A stretch of DNA of 20,465 bases, taken from positions 1 through 20,465 of the forward strand of contig DPHD01000034.1 of assembly GCA_003523085.1 (NCBI GenBank). The letters run 5' to 3'. Under the pieces are notes generated by a model. It did not search any database. It saw only the letters and a program-made list of their open reading frames with translations, and was not told the DNA's origin. This document shows positions 14,523-20,465 of this stretch, piece by piece (the stretch's first letter is position 1; every line of letters starts with the position of its first letter). This DNA comes from Oceanospirillaceae bacterium. GTDB taxonomy: Bacteria > Pseudomonadota > Gammaproteobacteria > Pseudomonadales > Balneatricaceae. Both the position numbers and the translations under genes were made by a program.

Positions 14523-14831
14523 ATGAAAACTCAGTCGAAGTTGATTAGTGGGCGAGTAAATGAAGCACTTTTGGATGCCACCACAGAAACGGATATTGCC
14601 CGCCAAATAAAAGAAGATCACGAGGAAGCAATGTTAGACGCGGCTAAGTACACACGACACGTGCGTCATAAATTAGGTTTTAGCCAAACCCAACTTGCCC
14701 AGCATATTGGGGTTTCAATTGACACCATACGCAATTGGGAACAAGGCAAGCGCACACCAGTTGGCGCAGCGAAAGCCTTGTATCAGGTGCTTGATAAAGA
14801 GCCAGAAGCTGCATTGTCAGCATTGTCTTAG
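14523..14831 (+). CDS. XRE/HigA-like helix-turn-helix protein, no partner toxin
   Basis: This 102-residue protein has a C-terminal Cro/C1-type helix-turn-helix: VRHKLGFSQTQLAQHIGVS (47-65) then IDTIRNWEQGKRTPVGAAKALYQVL. The WEQGKRxPxGxA pattern is typical of HigA/NadS-like antitoxins. The N-terminal half is acidic and helical (DIARQIKEDHEEAMLDAA), as expected for a toxin-contacting part. Such genes usually follow a RelE/HigB-type toxin. Here the preceding 268 bp hold only an AraC-like remnant, and cysN runs convergently after it. AGGTGG sits about 7 bases before the ATG. I infer an orphan antitoxin or autonomous repressor. Confidence 0.82.
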   Translation: MKTQSKLISGRVNEALLDATTETDIARQIKEDHEEAMLDAAKYTRHVRHKLGFSQTQLAQHIGVSIDTIRNWEQGKRTPVGAAKALYQVLDKEPEAALSALS

Positions 14832-14848
14832 GTTTTGAACTACGCGTA

Positions 14849-16813
14849 TTAGTTTTTAAGCGTATGTAAACCACACTCACGACCCGCTTCGGCCTTAGTC
14901 GGGTCGAAGTAGCGGGCTTCGTCGGGCAAGCCGTGCTTGGCCAAGTAGTTCTGCATATCTTCTAAACTCCAATCCAATAACGGTGACACCTTGATCATGC
15001 CATTGGGCCCGTGTGCTACGGTGTCCATTTGTTGTCGCAATTGGCTTTGTTCACGCCGCAGGGCCGTGAGCCATACTTCTGGCGCTAGCTCGTCCATAGC
15101 GCGTTTAAACGGTTCTAGTTTGAACTGTTGGGTAAACTCGGCATGAGCGGGGTCGTTTATAGTAGGAATGCCTCCCATCACGGCGTCTCGCCTAGCTGCA
15201 CTTACTTTAGGTGTGTAAACGTCTACCTTAAGTCTGAGTTGTTCAATTACTTTGTCGGCAAATACATAGGTTTGAGGCATGTTGTAACCCGAATCAATCC
15301 ATAACACCTGGATTTCGGGAGAGACTTGCTTGACCATGTGTAATAACACAGCTTCTTGGGGCCCAAAGTTGGTGGTGACTAAGGTTTTTCCACCTAGGCC
15401 GATGGCCCATTCAACCACTTGTTGTGCGTTGCTTGAGGCAAGCTGCTGATTAGCCCGTGACAGATTTAAGGCGCTTAAATCATCATTGGCGGCACTGGTA
15501 GAGGTGACCTTTAGCTCGGAGATCATGCCCGCAGCAGCAGTAGCGTGGCTAATTTTATCAATAAGAATGAACGAACCTAGGCCTTTGCTGTTGTTAAATT
15601 CCGAGGCCGGTATAGGCGCGTCTAAGTAAACTTCTACTAAACCAATTTCGTTAAGCTGTAAGTCCGATGCTGGACGCTGTTCGAGGGTGTTCACATCGAT
15701 TTGGTGGTGGATGTTTTTAATACGAGCGTTGATGCGTTTGCCACCCAACTTTAATTCATAGTCGCGGCTCAAGCTGAGGGGCTGTTGGTCCATCCACACC
15801 AAATCTGCGGTGAGCTGTTGGCTGCTTACTGTGTGGTTAGCGCTTTCCACATGCACCAAAGTGTCGCCACGGGAAATATCAATTTCATCCGTTAAGGTCA
15901 CCGTAATGGCCATGGGCGCAAACGCTTGTTGTAAGTCGCCGTCGGCGGTGACTATTTTTGCAATGTGGCTAGTGTGGCCAGACGGTAACACTTTAACAGC
16001 GTCGCCTGGCTTTACGTTACCAGAAGCAATAGTGCCGCAATAGCCACGGAAACTTGCGTTGGGTCGGTTGACGTATTGTACCGGTAGCTGCCAGTCGCCT
16101 TGAGTGAGGTCGGTGGCGGTGTCTAAGTCTTCTAATAAAGGCAATAGCGCAGGGCCGGTGTACCATGGCATGTGCGGACTTTCGTCTACTACATTGTCTC
16201 CTGTCAGTGCCGATACCGGTACAAAGTGGATATTAGGTAGGTCTAGATTGCCGGCAAATTCGCGGTAGTCTTTTTCTATGGCTTTAAACACATCATGGCT
16301 ATAGTCCATTAGGTCCATTTTATTAACCGCAACTACCACGTGTTTAATGCCTAATAAAGACACAATAAAACTGTGACGACGGGTTTGTGTAAGCAATCCT
16401 TTACGCGCATCAATCAAGATAATGGCTAAGTCGCAGTTGGATGCGCCGGTTGCCATGTTGCGGGTGTATTGCTCATGTCCCGGGGTGTCGGCAATGATGA
16501 ACTTGCGCTTAGCCGTAGAGAAGTAGCGGTATGCTACATCAATGGTGATGCCTTGTTCACGCTCTGCTTGTAAGCCATCTACAAGCAGCGCTAGATCCAA
16601 ATCACCACTATGTTGGCTGCCATTAGCAACATTTTTAATAGCAGCTAAATGGTCTTCATACACCAGTTTACTGTCGTGTAACAAGCGACCAATAAGAGTA
16701 GATTTACCATCATCCACGCTACCACAAGTGAGTAAACGCAGAAGGCTTTTGTTTTCATGCTGGTTTAGGTAAGCATGAATGTCTTGTTCGATTAATTCGC
16801 TTTGATGGCTCAT
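14849..16813 (-). CDS. cysN: Sulfate adenylyltransferase GTPase subunit fused to a CysH-type reductase domain
   Basis: Residues 1 to about 440 are CysN, the GTPase that drives CysD to make APS from sulfate and ATP. G motifs are GSVDDGKST (31-39), DTPGHEQYTRNM (109-120) and NKMD (164-167), followed by EF-Tu-like beta-barrels ending near KGLGSFILID. Bifunctional homologues usually carry an APS kinase (CysC) here, but no GxSGxGKS loop is present. Instead residues about 455-654 form a PAPS/APS-reductase domain: TTNFGPQEAVLLHMV (480-494), VLWIDSGYNMPQTY (503-516), LRREQSQLR (585-593), and a terminal ECGLH with catalytic C647. The Cys-Cys pair of Fe-S APS reductases is absent. The reading frame is continuous. 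The ATG overlaps the cysD stop by one base. Product: probably a sulfurylase-reductase; APS versus PAPS use is undecided. Confidence 0.93.
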   Translation of the reverse strand: MSHQSELIEQDIHAYLNQHENKSLLRLLTCGSVDDGKSTLIGRLLHDSKLVYEDHLAAIKNVANGSQHSGDLDLALLVDGLQAEREQGITIDVAYRYFSTAKRKFIIADTPGHEQYTRNMATGASNCDLAIILIDARKGLLTQTRRHSFIVSLLGIKHVVVAVNKMDLMDYSHDVFKAIEKDYREFAGNLDLPNIHFVPVSALTGDNVVDESPHMPWYTGPALLPLLEDLDTATDLTQGDWQLPVQYVNRPNASFRGYCGTIASGNVKPGDAVKVLPSGHTSHIAKIVTADGDLQQAFAPMAITVTLTDEIDISRGDTLVHVESANHTVSSQQLTADLVWMDQQPLSLSRDYELKLGGKRINARIKNIHHQIDVNTLEQRPASDLQLNEIGLVEVYLDAPIPASEFNNSKGLGSFILIDKISHATAAAGMISELKVTSTSAANDDLSALNLSRANQQLASSNAQQVVEWAIGLGGKTLVTTNFGPQEAVLLHMVKQVSPEIQVLWIDSGYNMPQTYVFADKVIEQLRLKVDVYTPKVSAARRDAVMGGIPTINDPAHAEFTQQFKLEPFKRAMDELAPEVWLTALRREQSQLRQQMDTVAHGPNGMIKVSPLLDWSLEDMQNYLAKHGLPDEARYFDPTKAEAGRECGLHTLKN

Positions 16814-17730
16814 TAGAAGTAGCCCTCCGCTTTTTTAAGTTCCATTGATCCTGCTTGGTCGGCGTCAATCAACCGGCCTTGGCGCTCTGAGGTGGTAGCC
16901 AGCAGCATTTCTTGAATGATTTCTGGCAAGGTGTTGGCGGTAGATTCAACTGCGCCTGTTAGGGGGTAACAACCCAAGGTTCTAAAGCGCACCGATTTTT
17001 TTTCGATGGTTTCATTGGCGGCAATAGGCATACGTTCGTCATCCACCATGATGTCAATGCCGTCGCGTTTAACCACGGGACGTTGAGCGGCAAAGTACAA
17101 AGGCACAATGTCTATTTGCTCCATGTAGATGTACTGCCACACGTCGAGTTCTGTCCAGTTGGAAATGGGGAATACACGAATGCTTTCGCCTTTATTTATG
17201 CGGGTATTAAACAGGTTCCACAACTCTGGACGTTGGTTCTTAGGGTCCCAGCGATGTTCTTTAGAGCGGAACGAAAACATACGTTCTTTAGCGCGGGAGC
17301 CTTCTTCGTCTCGGCGTGCGCCGCCAAAGGCGGCGTCAAACCCGTAGTGGTCCAGGGCTTGTTTTAAGCCTTGGGTTTTCATCACATCGGTATGAACTTT
17401 AGACCCGTGGGTAAAGGGGCTAATGTTCATATCTAAACCGTCTTGATTAATGTGGGTGATGAGCTCCATGCCAGATTCGGCTACCGCCTTCTCACGAAAC
17501 TGAATCATCTCTTTAAACTTCCAGGTTGTATCCACATGCAGCAGCTTGAACGGTGGCGGCGCAGGGTAAAATGCTTTTTTGGCTAAATGCAGCATCACCG
17601 ACGAGTCCTTACCAATGGAATAAAGCATCACTGGATTATTGAACTCAGCCACAACTTCACGCATGATATGAATGCTTTCCGCTTCTAATTGTTTGAGATG
17701 GCTTAGACGAGCTTTAGAGATCTTACTCAC
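16813..17730 (-). CDS. cysD: Sulfate adenylyltransferase subunit 2
   Basis: CysD is the catalytic ATP sulfurylase subunit: it adenylates sulfate to APS, the first step of assimilatory sulfate reduction, with CysN hydrolysing GTP. The 305 residues match the family end to end. They include the PP-loop YSIGKDSSVMLHLAKKAFYP (37-56), the FGGARRDEEGSRAKER segment and the C-terminal TTSERQGRLIDADQAGSMELKKAEGYF region. The start is GTG at 17730, with GGGAG about 10 bases upstream; an ATG 5 bases before it is out of frame. It is the first gene of a two-gene operon with the cysN fusion, overlapping it by one base. Confidence 0.97.
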   Translation of the reverse strand: MSKISKARLSHLKQLEAESIHIMREVVAEFNNPVMLYSIGKDSSVMLHLAKKAFYPAPPPFKLLHVDTTWKFKEMIQFREKAVAESGMELITHINQDGLDMNISPFTHGSKVHTDVMKTQGLKQALDHYGFDAAFGGARRDEEGSRAKERMFSFRSKEHRWDPKNQRPELWNLFNTRINKGESIRVFPISNWTELDVWQYIYMEQIDIVPLYFAAQRPVVKRDGIDIMVDDERMPIAANETIEKKSVRFRTLGCYPLTGAVESTANTLPEIIQEMLLATTSERQGRLIDADQAGSMELKKAEGYF

Positions 17731-17800
17731 GGCATGTTGCTCCCGGTTTTAATTGGCTGGCCCTATCTGAAGCTGCAGATTGGTGCCATGGATTGCGGGC

Positions 17801-17866
17801 ATTATGCCACCACTTTTTTAAAAGAAAAAGTAATAAAAAACTTAAACGTTATTCCATTTTGTTATA
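17801..17866 (-). promoter_or_regulatory. Candidate cysD promoter with CysB-like activator site
   Basis: On the minus strand CATAAT (17801-17806) can serve as a -10 box about 70 bp before the GTG, with a poor -35 (TTTTTC at 17-bp spacing). Farther upstream, 17849-17866 reads TTATTCCATTTTGTTATA on the plus strand, resembling the TTATTCC...GTTAT sites I recall for CysB, the LysR-type activator of cysteine genes. It sits at roughly -55 to -72, suitable for an activator. The match is from memory, not from a matrix. No gene lies in 17731-17912. Confidence 0.4.
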
Positions 17867-17912
17867 TGTAGGCGAATATCTCGACCCCAACAACCCAGAT
17901 TAAGAGGCACTA

Positions 17913-18407
17913 ATGACCGTAGAAAAAACCATTTCGATTACCTTAGTTGATTATCAAAACCCACAACAAATGGCCATGCTAATTGCTCAGTTGGGTGAGT
18001 ATGCCCTTGATGACATGGGCGGTGGTCAGGCTTTGTCAGAAGAAGTAAAGCAGCGCTTGATGCGAGACTTGCCCAAACAACAACAAAATTTTAGTTTGTT
18101 GGCGTGGGTAGGGGATGAGTGTGCCGGCATGACCAATTGCCTGTGGGGCTACTCCACGTTTGCGGCGCAACCTTTGGTAAATATTCATGACTTGGGCGTA
18201 CAAAAACAATTCCGTGGTATGGGCATCAGTACCGCGTTACTCAAGGCCGTAGAAGACCATGCTCGGCAAGGCAATGCCTGTAAAGTAACCCTAGAAGTAT
18301 TGGGTAATAATACTATTGCCAAAGCCTCGTATAACAAATTTGGTTTTAACGCCTATGAATTAACCGAGGGCGCCGGTAAAGCAGAATTCTGGCAAAAATA
18401 CCTGTAA
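17913..18407 (+). CDS. GNAT-family N-acetyltransferase
   Basis: The 164-residue protein transfers an acetyl group from acetyl-CoA to an unknown amine. The acetyl-CoA-binding motif A is clear: IHDLGVQKQFRGMGISTALLKAVEDHA (about 90-116), with the QxxGxG-type loop QFRGMGIS. Motif B follows in LEVLGNNTIAKASYNKFGF (about 128-146). The N-terminal ~70 residues are helical and less conserved. GAGG at 17904-17907 lies 5 bases before the ATG. It is divergent from cysD and 90 bp upstream of avtA. Sequence alone does not reveal whether the target is a small molecule or a protein. Confidence 0.88.
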   Translation: MTVEKTISITLVDYQNPQQMAMLIAQLGEYALDDMGGGQALSEEVKQRLMRDLPKQQQNFSLLAWVGDECAGMTNCLWGYSTFAAQPLVNIHDLGVQKQFRGMGISTALLKAVEDHARQGNACKVTLEVLGNNTIAKASYNKFGFNAYELTEGAGKAEFWQKYL

Positions 18408-18515
18408 TATGCCGGTTGGCTTGAGTGACTGACACAATTGGTTTACTCAAGGAGACGTCACTAATCCGTGTGATCCATGGTTTAGTTTTAACCTCAATTG
18501 AGTTGGAATAATGGT

Positions 18516-19772
18516 TTGAATTTATCTACATTTGGTCAAAAGTTTAGCGGTGAAGCGGGCATTACGGTGCTTATGGACGACATCACCAATGCCCTTTCAA
18601 GTGGCCGCGACATGATTATGATGGGTGGTGGTAATCCTGCTAATATCCCAGAAATAGAGCTCATAATGCAGCAACGTCTGCAAAAACTGGCTAATGATCC
18701 AGTGGCTGTGCGCAGCCTTGTAGGCAGTTATGATCCTGCCCAAGGCAATGCCGATTTAATTGATGCCCTTGCTTCGTTGTTCAGTAAAAAGCTCGGTTGG
18801 CCGGTAACACGCAATAATATTGCCCTCACTAATGGTAGTCAATCTGCCTTTTTTATGTTGTTCAATATGCTCGCCGGTGAGTTTGACGATGGCACCCACA
18901 AGCAAATTCAGCTACCCATGGCACCCGAATACATTGGCTATGCCGATGCCGGTATTGGCCCAAGTTTATTCACCGCGGCCCACCCCAACATTGAGCAGCT
19001 GGAACAGCGCCAGTTTAAATACCGAGTCAAGTTTGATGACTTACACGTAGGGCCAAATACCGGCGCTATCTGTGTGTCTCGTCCTACCAACCCTACGGGC
19101 AACGTCATTACCGACGACGAAGTAGAACAGCTCGATGCCTTAGCCAAAGCCAATAAGGTGCCGCTTATTATCGACGGTGCCTATGGCATACCGTTTCCGG
19201 GGCTTATTTATACCCCAGCCACGCCGTTTTGGAATGACAACACTATTGTGTGTTTGAGTTTGTCTAAGTTTGGTTTGCCCGGCGCCCGTACGGGCATTGT
19301 AGTGGCTAATGAAGAAACTATCCGCACTATATCTGGAATTAATGCCATTATTAACCTAGCCAGTGGCAGTTTTGGTGCGGCACTAACCACCGATCTTATT
19401 GCCTCTGGTGAAATCATCGACTTGAGTCAAAAGGTGGTACGACCCGCCTATGAAGCCCAATTAGCCTTTGCTCAAAAAACGCTGCATGAAGTTATGGACC
19501 CTAATGTGCCTTACGCCATGCATAAACCAGAAGGGGCCATGTTCCTTTGGCTGTGGTTTAAAGACATGCCCATCACCAGTCAAGAACTCTACGAACGGCT
19601 CAAAGAGCAGGGCGTGGTGGTGGTTTCTGGGCATAACTTTTTTGTCGGTATTGATGACGATTGGCAGCATCAACATGAGTGTATTCGTATTAACTATGCG
19701 GCCCAATCGCCCGAACGTATTGCTGCTGGTTTAACCATTATCGCGAATGAGGTCCAAAAAGCCTACGGCTAA
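18516..19772 (+). CDS. avtA: Valine-pyruvate aminotransferase (transaminase C)
   Basis: AvtA transfers the amino group between valine and pyruvate, giving 2-oxoisovalerate and alanine, a link between branched-chain and alanine metabolism. The class I/II PLP enzyme matches the E. coli protein along its length: GGGNPANIPE near the start, NIALTNGSQSAFF, PMAPEYIGYADAG, SRPTNPTGNVITDDE, DGAYGIPFPG, SLSKFGLPGAR (Schiff-base lysine) and a late HKPEGAMFLWLWFKD. The start is unusual. An in-frame stop at 18489 leaves only TTG codons, 18498 or 18516. I chose 18516 because MNLSTFGQKF then aligns with the E. coli start MTFSLFGDKF. No clear ribosome site precedes either. An AAGGAG at 18449-18454 lies too far upstream. 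Confidence 0.93.
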   Translation: MNLSTFGQKFSGEAGITVLMDDITNALSSGRDMIMMGGGNPANIPEIELIMQQRLQKLANDPVAVRSLVGSYDPAQGNADLIDALASLFSKKLGWPVTRNNIALTNGSQSAFFMLFNMLAGEFDDGTHKQIQLPMAPEYIGYADAGIGPSLFTAAHPNIEQLEQRQFKYRVKFDDLHVGPNTGAICVSRPTNPTGNVITDDEVEQLDALAKANKVPLIIDGAYGIPFPGLIYTPATPFWNDNTIVCLSLSKFGLPGARTGIVVANEETIRTISGINAIINLASGSFGAALTTDLIASGEIIDLSQKVVRPAYEAQLAFAQKTLHEVMDPNVPYAMHKPEGAMFLWLWFKDMPITSQELYERLKEQGVVVVSGHNFFVGIDDDWQHQHECIRINYAAQSPERIAAGLTIIANEVQKAYG

Positions 19773-19779
19773 CTTTTGA

Positions 19780-19864
19780 GTCCTACTAGGCCGCCATTTC
19801 GTCATATCAGGCCTCCATTTCGTCATACTAGGCCCACATTTCGTCCTACTAGGCCCCCAATTTC
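19780..19864. repeat. Four tandem copies of a ~21-bp repeat
   Basis: Units 19780-19800, 19801-19821, 19822-19842 (21 bp each) and 19843-19864 (22 bp) share the form GTCMTACTAGGCCNCCATTTC. Copies differ at two to four positions, so the array is not perfectly fresh. It begins 7 bp after the avtA stop and runs directly into a palindromic element that starts with the same GTCATAC, suggesting the array grew from one arm of that element. Confidence 0.85.
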
Positions 19865-19915
19865 GTCATACCGGCGCAGGCCGGTATCTAGCTTCTGAAA
19901 CAAGTTCAGAACGAC
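19865..19915. repeat. Palindromic intergenic element
   Basis: A perfect 8-bp hairpin ATACCGGC/GCCGGTAT (19868-19875, 19880-19887) around GCAG is followed by a TTCTGAA/TTCAGAA pair. The outer GTCAT and ACGAC ends resemble the other repeats in the window. The remaining DNA up to 20040 shows no gene I can support. Confidence 0.7.
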
Positions 19916-20040
19916 GAGGTTGGTATCCATGGCTTGGATTAAAATGTATGCGATTTTGTTGGTTTTGGCTCTATCCACAGCTTCAAAAAAGCAGTATTGT
20001 GGCGCCCTTAAGATAAGCACTTATGGTGGAGATGCGCGCC

Positions 20041-20465
20041 ATGTTGCACGAAATAAAAGCCAGCTGGGCTCTGCTATTAGGTATAGGTTTTATTATGGTG
20101 GGCAATGGGCTGCAAGGCACATTGCTGGGCGTGCGGGCCAGTTTGGAAGGATTTGAAACCTTTACCACCGGCATTATCATGTCGTTTTACTTTTCAGGCA
20201 TGTTAATAGGCAGTATTCTTACCCCAAAACTAGTGGCGCGGGTAGGCCACATACGGGTGTTTGCAGCGTTAGCTTCTACCGCATCCATCGCTATTCTTCT
20301 GCACAGTATCTACATTAACCCCTATACTTGGAGTTTGATGCGTTTAGTCACCGGTATCTGCTTCTCTGGTTTGTTTGTGGTAACAGAAAGTTGGCTTAAC
20401 GACCGGGCCAGTAACGAAAATCGTGGCGCCATTTTATCCATTTATATGGTGGTGGTGACTTTAGG
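20041..20465 (+). CDS. MFS transporter, YcaD-like (N-terminal part, runs off the window)
   Basis: The visible 141 residues form the first membrane segments of a major-facilitator-superfamily transporter: SWALLLGIGFIMVGNGLQG, TTGIIMSFYFSGMLIGSIL, VFAALASTASIAILL and LMRLVTGICFSGLFVV, followed by TESWLNDRASNENRGAILSIY. The loop after the second helix (TPKLVARVGHIRVF) corresponds to the GxxxDxxGRR-like MFS motif A in a relaxed form. The TESWLN-RG signature is typical of YcaD-type transporters, whose substrate is generally unknown. I chose ATG 20041 because GGTGGAG at 20025-20031 sits nine bases before it; an in-frame ATG at 20032 is too close. The frame is open to the window edge. Confidence 0.88.
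   Translation, partial: MLHEIKASWALLLGIGFIMVGNGLQGTLLGVRASLEGFETFTTGIIMSFYFSGMLIGSILTPKLVARVGHIRVFAALASTASIAILLHSIYINPYTWSLMRLVTGICFSGLFVVTESWLNDRASNENRGAILSIYMVVVTL

Noticed and set aside
18477..18485. ATG GTT TAG as a valine leader peptide controlling avtA
   Set aside because: A single Val codon with no ribosome site at a proper distance and no attenuator-terminator is not enough to support attenuation.
19920..20156. Plus-strand frame beginning MAWIKMYAILLVLALS, like a small secreted protein
   Set aside because: It overlaps the transporter start in another frame, and the part after the hydrophobic stretch has no protein-like pattern or ribosome site.

Overview
The window looks like chromosomal DNA from a marine-type gammaproteobacterium of moderate GC. 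Supporting this are a FabV-type enoyl-ACP reductase, an AvtA close to the enterobacterial enzyme, a tRNA with an encoded CCA end, a heterotetrameric sarcosine oxidase operon beside a trimethylamine monooxygenase remnant, and many short palindromic intergenic repeats. I cannot name a genus.

Layout. 1-361: no recognisable gene, then a pair of palindromic repeats. 365-3930 (minus): fabV followed by a membrane GGDEF-EAL protein. 4118-4235: tRNA-Val(UAC) with promoter and terminator. 4316-5332: a trimethylamine monooxygenase gene that has lost its first ~115 codons (pseudogene). 5354-5642: terminator and a palindrome-rich control region. 5643-10664: soxBDAG. 10664-10882: repeat array and terminator. 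10903-12072: class V aminotransferase. 12164-14831: small accessory genes (orphan Phd/YefM-like antitoxin, flavodoxin-like protein, YCII-like protein, a hypothetical protein, VOC protein, a probable AraC-regulator remnant, orphan XRE/HigA-like protein). 14849-17730 (minus): cysD and a cysN whose C-terminus is a CysH-type reductase domain. 17913-18407: GNAT acetyltransferase. 18516-19772: avtA. 19780-19915: 21-bp tandem repeats and a palindromic element. 20041-end: start of an MFS transporter.

How the genes fit together. SoxBDAG demethylates sarcosine to glycine and passes the one-carbon unit to tetrahydrofolate. The adjacent broken tmm suggests an ancestor that also oxidised trimethylamine. 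The class V aminotransferase after soxG may handle the resulting amino or keto acids, but its substrate is unknown. CysD with the CysN part makes APS from sulfate, and the fused CysH-like domain would reduce APS or PAPS to sulfite.

The observation most worth checking is the single-frame CysN-CysH fusion, which replaces the usual CysN-CysC partnership and lacks the Cys pair of Fe-S APS reductases. Others are the precise 5' loss of tmm beside a tRNA gene, nested palindromes upstream of soxB, placement of every repeat cluster within about 10 bp of a stop codon, and two antitoxin-like genes with no toxin.
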